Shown here piece after piece: positions 18,101 to 21,820 of a DNA stretch of 21,820 bases. A program made the translations under genes and the position numbers. The notes beneath the pieces were generated by a model. That model was not told the DNA's origin, did no database searches, and was given only the letters and a program-made list of their open reading frames with translations. The stretch is from a virus: IMG/VR virus record IMGVR_UViG_3300010149_000216, positions 1 through 21,820 of that record, one strand, 5' to 3'. Every line of letters starts with the position of its first letter. The first letter of the stretch is position 1.

Positions 18101-19573
18101 TATTTGTTTAGAGTCCATTTGCTTGATTATGATTTTGAGCCATCGGGTAGTTCACCAGCAACAGGAACGGCTACTGTTAAATCACAAACCAGTGTCACTG
18201 TCGATTCCAACGGACTGTATGAAATAGCCATACCTTCAACATACTGGACTGCTCAAACTGGTAACGAAAGAATATTACTATCTGTCAACTATGATTATTT
18301 GGCTTCATTAGTAAAACTACGATGTGGCGGAGGATTTACCACAAAGCGTAAGAATGCTCATGATTGGGAAGGTGGTACATATTCAGCAGGTCATAACCCA
18401 TCATCTATTTTCCCGCTTGGTGTTCGTAGGTTTGGAACTGCTGGTTATTGGGGTGCGAGAGCAGAATACTATGCCCCAAGACTAAACATTACAGATGACT
18501 TAAACTTTACAGTAGGGACTACTTTAAAGTACACTAATTCACGATTAAATATAACAAATGAGGATTTGAGTATAAAGTCATTAAATTGGAATATTACCGG
18601 TAGAGAAACCGAAGTGCTTAATTTAAGTCTTGAAAGAGATGTCTCAAGGGCGGCAGAAGGATTTGCTTCTTACATACTACCTAAAGTAAATCTTGGCGGT
18701 AGACAGAAAGGTGGCGGCCTATCCCAACCAACGCCACACCCACTTCGCCCCCCAACTGGTGGAGGTGGTAACAATAAAGGTAAGCCGACGCAAGGTAATG
18801 AAAAGAATAAGTTTGGTGATGAATTTATTGGTACTCGTAGAACCCAAGATTTAACACCAATTACTGCACCGTCGAGAAGAAATACACCGGATGGGAGTAA
18901 TTCTTCCAACAACAGTACTCCGGTTATAGGCTCATCTGCTTTATCAACTAATGCTAATAATAGAATAAAGGGTAGTATGGATTTCAACAACAGTAGTATG
19001 GTTGGCGACAAGTTTTCGGTTTTGGGTCAAAAGAAACCAGCACAAGCACCAAGAAATACTAATGCAGACCAAAGTATAGACTCTTTCATTATACCCGAAG
19101 GTGGTAACGCTGTGATGGGTACAAACGGTTTTACTTTGGCTGGTCGTGGTCAAGATGGTGGTGTAAGTGTGTACGGTTCGACAAAGATTCACTTAAGAAT
19201 ACCTGCTAATCCTCAAAGTAACAGCATTAGGGTATTCGGTAGAGCATCGTTACCTACTCTTAGTGCAAGTGCTGAGGTAGCGGTGGTGTTTGCTACTGCT
19301 ACTTGTGTGGAGACTGGGGATTCCATAGAGTCAACAGTACAAATCGAAGCAAGAACGGACGGGTCTGCTCAAACAGTAGTTTTCATCACTGGAAACCTGC
19401 GTGGTGCTGATATAGCAGGTAACACAATAGAGTTATTGCTTGAGCGTGAAGCAGGTCGAGGGAGTGATACTGCTATGGTTAGCGCACTATCAGTCCATAA
19501 TATACAGATAGCAAGTGATACTCGGTCAGTAAGTGGTAAGAGTAAGACAAATGAATTCTCATACGGTCTTTGA
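12173..19573 (+). CDS. Giant tail tip/hub and receptor-binding fibre protein
   Basis: This 2466-aa multidomain protein follows the tape measure. Visible parts: an N-terminal Trp/Tyr-rich region (1-230); a Gly linker; a LamG/lectin-like sandwich (about 265-440, with WDDYEFILDFTNQNYEVAIN); a distal-tail-like beta module (about 442-545, MNFDAQVNSESRMTVNITDD, FYRGGLK); long beta-rich spans; small beta modules near 1280, 1397 and 1601 (HGLVTGDTIEI, YVVTALNADEIRIT); a hub-like region (about 1718-1830, ISNVRVFYGAEGN then VAKQEFEKRKRTPMQI); a closing strand set (near 2123, LNITNEDLSIKSLNW); a Pro/Gly/Asn linker (2174-2260); and a C-terminal jelly-roll-like domain (2299-2466). It probably combines hub, fibre and adhesin roles at the tail tip. 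ATG 12173 is preferred over GTG 12164. The 3' end overlaps the convergent nuclease gene by 15 bp. Confidence 0.75.
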   Translation: MVRTTERKLTFWLAGYYDDFTNAKAVPDDSNIMGSTWKSIETHAGNPLNGLSPYNPRYKYAWFVRGTGASGADFNGFSSMSAIAQADRYLHNNKLGEWLTFDPEWYNQGQYEGTTHIQYPDSKTNANRQKFDGATGLIGAAYDSADPKEGFLIFCNGYNTQGQYYAFTGNTDSSYGRDDMVWINDESGGFLNSAAGEPNNAPAPTYRIDTHLAGVYTGEVVTDFDVVTGGTPSGGGGASMFLPPIHSPSRSPFLVQEIYNSAASGFIPTLVYQGSLNCKGDNDIFTIRICPMSNTPSTGGKTKLLFGNSNNPIGITSGTSGDSTDGTYAVDYLLTTKPYGAMLNLDGWDADFIDSQSIGKWDDYEFILDFTNQNYEVAINGGATGGGVSFNAHPDGRDWTPADFYGWELQVEYTVNKATILVDRVGVCRHLNDFPANTQTGIVQNITPIGATMNFDAQVNSESRMTVNITDDENTLKLLEFFNGSSYGDWSLLAFRDNIDRPFYRGGLKSMNHIFNAADRTPTITITSTDYFENLNRQIPLWELGESGDVDSTAIVAYNRQDSQNRISTYYFGASPLEVGNASLGFNEVEDGTGVWEEHIDSRMRLRSAHPIQMYNDEDGFGINDAYTTWDEAISNSFATSAAQYRSLHSRWIQDLPKSQWVKHLFGRIQKEPLLTTSLVSNFNRGDSTLTLSAGAETLKDGGHIEFVYSDGRTDSGIVTSATHSEEYTDIQVAWLHPYTTVNNQNPYNNNTGHLLGNISYPYTLAVALVPTTVDLHHRVFKITGSQWQIFNNEWGFTKLPIQVRKPNASATTITYDIYTLSKPVSYNSFGINIMTGEPYNVNDWRSSASAGNGNHLLKYYGTPLKTNRVNWNDITTDDGLSQYYVDYVWNNKQIATPTNGHKVDATAKSFAQRQSQAANNTNCFWRNPTTNNVMNSFVSVGGEGTSSANINLGEPLIVTNVRGGNTVCQLASPNFFQLNHTITVLGNPRVNVLNMKDDFKHLYVLWADMRNNGNANADAYFRKDEFGLMKPTSQNYELSLVFGDQNTDSGEERQEFVDLVTGEDYDIWEMSSTDPLTGAKWSAVSGGSNSESDSKYHNWEDKAGAFLIIDTSKFFNLNTKSNGGMSGQIAGGRKEVNDYIVETEGFPILLDNYWKRATTTPANISNYKAWSPYHFLTDNETTTLREEVRFGDRAIQLTDSIIIDKGDVWSNTWRMQTSKIISASKEEIIHFNTHGKVASKQMTITATDPYTGVSVNNAGFIVGNPTSSDIGDLNYLRDGHFIKISNSTTTPSIDGTYRLSIHNNCLTGDPNWVGRVELPNVLLLGGGVADIEAEHTYKLNRLDNLGTVDTATNTPNTWDGSSYSNIAITSTFLVNQSLNVSCDSGTNTIQFVGLLAATDWRWFGFQQGMQINLVSLTNPSNNGIHTILDMQDSGTGVFDTIVVENITASETYASNVTITDYYYNGNSADWLINNKPLKGVRIAPNLTQYKNTTTGANPYHEGAVIPIPLDEDNGYTDAVVYANASSIFPMRLMMQMQGFIKNKGSMTFNEHDKFRVTYLDSLTKNWLNQANLLGIPDIGTIPRTDSMNIGQKDAMTSGRAGVITAVAIPPATPAGTNDFFSSNHGLVTGDTIEIISNNVLSSISVPPYSTQYVVTALNADEIRITTDNTSSPTHLGMWRKIGSVDTFGSIVDCRNTTISNIYSQVRQVSGVGDTNGVRSVFSYYMSRDSKPAFRPTYGNGFVFNDDNIKVSSLVTQGSSQISNVRVFYGAEGNYVDYPQVGLGAKPRWEIIQAPQLSSSDEALVVAKQEFEKRKRTPMQINAQITKLNDKHTLDGANDRMLYNARFGYIADQSRTIPFYKSVSGNAFDHAMYWTSLRGGNLFTGIQNALDGRLGTSTSPSGSTVLAQDNYNWYGANSVSYATQVVHIPHGMPKSSNDTAAAGKVKADGRLRIVIDIAPETASQKLNSGTEIDNGTYLFRVHLLDYDFEPSGSSPATGTATVKSQTSVTVDSNGLYEIAIPSTYWTAQTGNERILLSVNYDYLASLVKLRCGGGFTTKRKNAHDWEGGTYSAGHNPSSIFPLGVRRFGTAGYWGARAEYYAPRLNITDDLNFTVGTTLKYTNSRLNITNEDLSIKSLNWNITGRETEVLNLSLERDVSRAAEGFASYILPKVNLGGRQKGGGLSQPTPHPLRPPTGGGGNNKGKPTQGNEKNKFGDEFIGTRRTQDLTPITAPSRRNTPDGSNSSNNSTPVIGSSALSTNANNRIKGSMDFNNSSMVGDKFSVLGQKKPAQAPRNTNADQSIDSFIIPEGGNAVMGTNGFTLAGRGQDGGVSVYGSTKIHLRIPANPQSNSIRVFGRASLPTLSASAEVAVVFATATCVETGDSIESTVQIEARTDGSAQTVVFITGNLRGADIAGNTIELLLEREAGRGSDTAMVSALSVHNIQIASDTRSVSGKSKTNEFSYGL

Positions 19574-20284
19574 TTCCGGTTGGTCGGGATAGCGTTCTCG
19601 TAAGAACAAAATAGCCTTTGCTCTTTGACGGCCTATACCTTCGGTATTCATCAATTGACGCTGACTCGTCCTCGCTCTTAGTATGCGAGGGAGTGAGCCA
19701 AACTCAGTAAGTAAGTCGTGTGCCGCCCGTTGCGACACACCTTCTATTGATGCTAACGCCGCTACTCGTGGGTCAACATTACGATTGCCCTTTGATGCTA
19801 TCTCTTTAGGTTCTGCTACCTTCATATTTCTTACTCTTAAGTTATGGTGCATAGAACTAAGCCAATCAACAAACTCGTCCATACTTGACAGTTCCATATA
19901 CTGAATGTTGGGGAATTGAATAAATAGATTCTGTTTGAATTTTTTTATGACCGCTTGCATTTTTTTCATCTCACGAGCAATCGCTACACGGTTGCCGCCT
20001 CTAACATACGGCTTTAATTTGGTGTTATAGACTACCAGCATAGGTCGCTCAAAGTTTTTATTGAGGTCATATAGTTGTCCCACAATAGTTCTACTACGAC
20101 CATGCCCCATGATAGAATGATACAGGTCATTTATCTCTTTGGCTTCAATCCCAATCTCTCCGATGATGTAATCAGCGGAAATTAGACGCTTTACCTTGAC
20201 ATGACCGCCTTCATCATGCTTACCCATAGCAACATATAATTTGTGTTTAAGCAGGTCGTTTTCTCGGTCATCTACGATGAGCAT
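19559..20284 (-). CDS. ERCC4/XPF-type nuclease with C-terminal helix-hairpin-helix domain
   Basis: This 241-aa protein has an N-terminal ERCC4 fold: IVDDRE (residues 3-8, matching V-D-x-R-E), SADYIIGE (36-43, matching G-D-Y-x-x-G) and IEAKEINDLYHSI (46-58, matching the E-R-K-x-x-x-D-L-x-x-S-I active site). The usual Arg of E-R-K is Ala here, while Glu47, Lys49 and Asp53 are kept. Residues about 172-232 form two helix-hairpin-helix motifs (SIEGVSQRAAHDLL and NTEGIGRQRAKAIL). Hef, XPF and Mus81 nucleases cut branched DNA, so this protein likely processes replication forks or recombination intermediates of the viral genome. It lacks a helicase domain. It lies 32 nt downstream of the primase in the same operon. 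AGGGAT near the start may serve as ribosome-binding site. Confidence 0.85.
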   Translation of the reverse strand: MLIVDDRENDLLKHKLYVAMGKHDEGGHVKVKRLISADYIIGEIGIEAKEINDLYHSIMGHGRSRTIVGQLYDLNKNFERPMLVVYNTKLKPYVRGGNRVAIAREMKKMQAVIKKFKQNLFIQFPNIQYMELSSMDEFVDWLSSMHHNLRVRNMKVAEPKEIASKGNRNVDPRVAALASIEGVSQRAAHDLLTEFGSLPRILRARTSQRQLMNTEGIGRQRAKAILFLRERYPDQPESKTV

Positions 20285-20316
20285 TGTATATCCCTAGAGC
20301 CAGTAGCCTAAAAGGG

Positions 20317-21345
20317 TCATTCTATATTGTCCGGTATTTCTACCGTACCATCGTATCTCCAACACTTCTTAGCGCACATACCTCTCGCTACAAACCAAGC
20401 GCAAGAAGGGACACGCTTATAATTTAGATTAGTTCTTATACCTTTACGAGATACAGTGGGATTCCAATTAGACCAGTTTAGACTTTTGATATACTCAAAT
20501 ATCTCATCCTCAATCTTATGCTTTTGCTCGGTTGTGAGTGAACGAGGGTCAGCAAAATCTCTAAGGGTATCGGCCATGTGCTGAACCAGTGCTACACGGA
20601 CATGGTGATTTGGCTTGTTTTGATGCACCCCACGAGCCAAACAAGGCATCAAAGGTACTGACCCAGCACTGAGGGTACTATCGTCCAACACAACGCTCTC
20701 AGCGAAGGAATAATCTTCTACTTCGGGCGCATACTTATCAGCCCAAGAAACAAAATCAAACCCACTCCCATTACCAATCCCATAAGGGTGCTTACTTCTG
20801 CACATTTTTTGTGGAATTTTAGGTATCTTAAAATTCTGTGGGTCTTGGATAAAGTCATTAGGGTCAACTACTACTGACCAGCGACCACGCTTAGGATTGT
20901 AAGTATTAGGTATGCGGGTCATCTTTTCGGGGAAGCCTACACCATCAAGTGTAGCAAGACCCTTAGCCTTTCTACGCTGATAATGCTCTAACGGTAGCCT
21001 GTATTGATGTCCGACGACAGATTGCTTGAACAATTGATGAACATGGAAACCTCTACCAGTGGCGACCAATCGAATATCTCCATCAAGTCTACGGATGAGT
21101 TCTGCAACATCTTGCTTGACAAGTTCAATGCCGCCTCGTTCCCCTGCATCAAAATCCCACCATGCTCTATCAATCACCGCAGTAGTATAATCCGGCTTAC
21201 CATCCTCTATCCGTTCAAAAGAATATAGGCTTGTGTAGCATGAAGTCTTGTCTCGCATTCTTTTAAGATACAACGAATACTGAGTTTTGCCACTGACTAT
21301 TGCTCTTTTTAAGCCTAATTCTCTCGGAAATGTCAACAACTCCAT
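20317..21345 (-). CDS. Archaeo-eukaryotic primase with PriL-like Fe-S C-terminal region
   Basis: This 342-aa protein (345 if GTG 21354 is used; residue numbers here follow the longer form) joins a PriS-like catalytic part to a PriL-like end. Motif I is WWDFDA (Asp67, Asp69). Motif II is ATGRGFHVH (98-106, with His104 matching the S/T-G-R-G-x-H motif). A likely motif III Asp137 lies before RIPNTYNPKRGRW (147-159), which mirrors the R-L-P-G-S-x-x-x-K-x-G loop of PriS. The C-terminal third has four Cys (237, 318, 327, 331) around WNPTVSRKGIRTNLNYKRVP, as in the Fe-S domain of the large primase subunit. It should synthesise primers for viral replication. ATG 21345 is preferred because GAGTGA lies just upstream. 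The upstream zinc-ribbon gene ends in that same GAGTGA. Fused PriS-PriL proteins are known from archaeal mobile elements. Confidence 0.85.
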   Translation of the reverse strand: MELLTFPRELGLKRAIVSGKTQYSLYLKRMRDKTSCYTSLYSFERIEDGKPDYTTAVIDRAWWDFDAGERGGIELVKQDVAELIRRLDGDIRLVATGRGFHVHQLFKQSVVGHQYRLPLEHYQRRKAKGLATLDGVGFPEKMTRIPNTYNPKRGRWSVVVDPNDFIQDPQNFKIPKIPQKMCRSKHPYGIGNGSGFDFVSWADKYAPEVEDYSFAESVVLDDSTLSAGSVPLMPCLARGVHQNKPNHHVRVALVQHMADTLRDFADPRSLTTEQKHKIEDEIFEYIKSLNWSNWNPTVSRKGIRTNLNYKRVPSCAWFVARGMCAKKCWRYDGTVEIPDNIE

Positions 21346-21350
21346 AGGAG

Positions 21351-21497
21351 TCACTCATGCCCTCTCCACTTAGCACCGCAAGCAGTACAGGTATGCACAA
21401 TAAGCATCTTCTGTTCACCACCCACTTGTCCTGTGACAAGCATCATGGCATCGGTCTGTATCTCAGTCTTAGTATCGCATTTCGCACATTCTATCAT
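21351..21497 (-). CDS. 48-aa zinc-ribbon protein
   Basis: This short frame starts at ATG (bases 21497-21495) and stops at TGA (21353-21351). The product has two CxxC knuckles, MIECAKC (Cys4, Cys7) and HTCTACGAKW (Cys37, Cys40), 29 residues apart, with hydrophobic strands between. This is the layout of a zinc ribbon as in TFIIS, RPB9 or ribosomal proteins. GTGGT lies 9 nt before the ATG, the gene sits two bases after the stop of the upstream gene, and its end overlaps the primase ribosome-binding site. It may help transcription or replication by binding nucleic acid or a polymerase subunit, but the sequence does not show which. Confidence 0.7.
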   Translation of the reverse strand: MIECAKCDTKTEIQTDAMMLVTGQVGGEQKMLIVHTCTACGAKWRGHE

Positions 21498-21499
21498 AT

Positions 21500-21820
21500 T
21501 TACCACTTATCCTCGCCTCTATATAAAGTCGTAGGGTCATCATCTATTCCTAACATTTGACTCTCGCACGACATATTAAATTCGCACCATTCAGTACAGA
21601 AGTAGTCATTCCACTTCATGTGCCAAAGAGCATCATTGATACCCTCACAAGTGGCATTTAAAGATTTGTGCATAGCATTGACCGACCTTGACCCTACCTT
21701 CTCAAGCACCGCCATACCTTGCGTATCGCCAAGCCAAACCTCTACATTCTTTTTAGAATCTAACTCATGATACAGTTTAGTATTAGTGCATTCGGGGAAT
21801 AAGTAATAGAAGTAGACCGC
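21500..21820 (-). CDS. C-terminal part of a possible Cas4/RecB-like nuclease (partial)
   Basis: The frame is open from the right window edge to TAA at 21502-21500, so at least 106 C-terminal residues are present. An aromatic strand (VYFYYLF) is followed by a linker, a helix with NAMHKSLNATCEGINDALWH, then YFCTEWCEFNMSC, a Cys-x3-Cys-x5-Cys cluster. PD-(D/E)XK nucleases of the Cas4/AddB group end in a similar Cys cluster that, with an upstream Cys, binds a 4Fe-4S centre. The catalytic motifs would lie beyond the window, so the family call is tentative. It is the first visible gene of the minus-strand operon. The Met inside this frame at 21715 is not taken as a start because the frame continues upstream. 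Confidence 0.6.
   Translation of the reverse strand, partial: AVYFYYLFPECTNTKLYHELDSKKNVEVWLGDTQGMAVLEKVGSRSVNAMHKSLNATCEGINDALWHMKWNDYFCTEWCEFNMSCESQMLGIDDDPTTLYRGEDKW

Noticed and set aside
19594-19607. Small hairpin GTTCT-CGTA-AGAAC followed by AAAA just past the hub gene, a possible terminator
   Set aside because: Only five base pairs, inside the nuclease coding sequence, and archaeal terminators rely on T tracts rather than such hairpins.
21004-21228. 74-aa plus-strand frame opposite the primase
   Set aside because: Antisense to conserved primase motifs, no ribosome-binding site, no recognisable family.
21357-21560. 67-aa plus-strand frame opposite the zinc ribbon and the possible Cas4-like gene
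   Set aside because: The minus-strand frames here show Cys motifs, tight operon spacing and ribosome-binding sites; the plus frame shows none.
1-21820. tRNA, rRNA, CRISPR repeats, insertion sequences, integrase or attachment sites
   Set aside because: Reading for cloverleaf ends, regularly spaced repeats, transposase motifs and terminal inverted repeats gave nothing; there is no gene-free stretch above 50 bases.

Overview
This window looks like part of the genome of a tailed double-stranded DNA virus (Caudoviricetes) that infects archaea. The plus strand (about 1 to 19573) reads as a standard head-tail joining and long-tail morphogenesis cluster. The minus strand (19559 to 21820) carries an information-processing operon of archaeal/eukaryal type: an archaeo-eukaryotic primase with a PriL-like iron-sulphur C-terminus, an XPF/ERCC4-type nuclease with helix-hairpin-helix motifs, a small zinc ribbon and the end of a possible Cas4/RecB-like nuclease. 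This pairing, the A+T-rich sequence and the two-strand layout resemble magroviruses (viruses of marine group II Euryarchaeota). That assignment is an inference from gene content only. No integrase, transposon, CRISPR array, rRNA or tRNA was seen, and coding is almost gapless.

Plus strand, left to right: the 3' end of an unidentified gene, probably a head protein (1-206); a small head-tail adaptor-like protein (193-573); a 954-aa fibre-like protein (585-3449); two micro-genes (3451-3716); a membrane-anchored SAP-domain protein (3713-4021); an XhlA-like coiled-coil plus membrane-helix protein (4021-4212); a second connector-like protein (4217-4549); an HK97 gp10-like neck protein (4551-5132); a LamG-like domain fused to a tail-terminator-like domain (5129-6256); the major tail tube protein (6306-7379); a Lys-rich 59-aa protein with a TTG start (7392-7571); two tail assembly chaperone frames (7546-8168); a 1323-aa tape measure (8187-12158); and a giant 2466-aa hub/fibre protein (12173-19573). 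There is no tail sheath gene, so a long non-contractile tail of about 0.2 micrometre is expected.

The most striking element is a textbook programmed -1 frameshift site in the chaperone genes: slippery heptamer CCCTTTG at 7881-7887 in the correct phase, a 7-nt spacer, and an 11-bp stem with one bulge at 7895-7921. It would make a 207-aa fusion in the manner of lambda G/GT. Also notable are a fibre and membrane-protein block inserted between the two connector genes, a lectin-like domain fused to the tail terminator, a membrane/SAP/Cys-rich protein, and a recurring GTGA Shine-Dalgarno core about 9 nt before most starts. That core often creates a false in-frame GTG start three codons upstream of the true ATG.

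As a whole, the plus-strand genes build the neck and tail and recognise the host, and the minus-strand genes serve replication and repair. The two blocks converge and overlap by 15 bp at 19559-19573.
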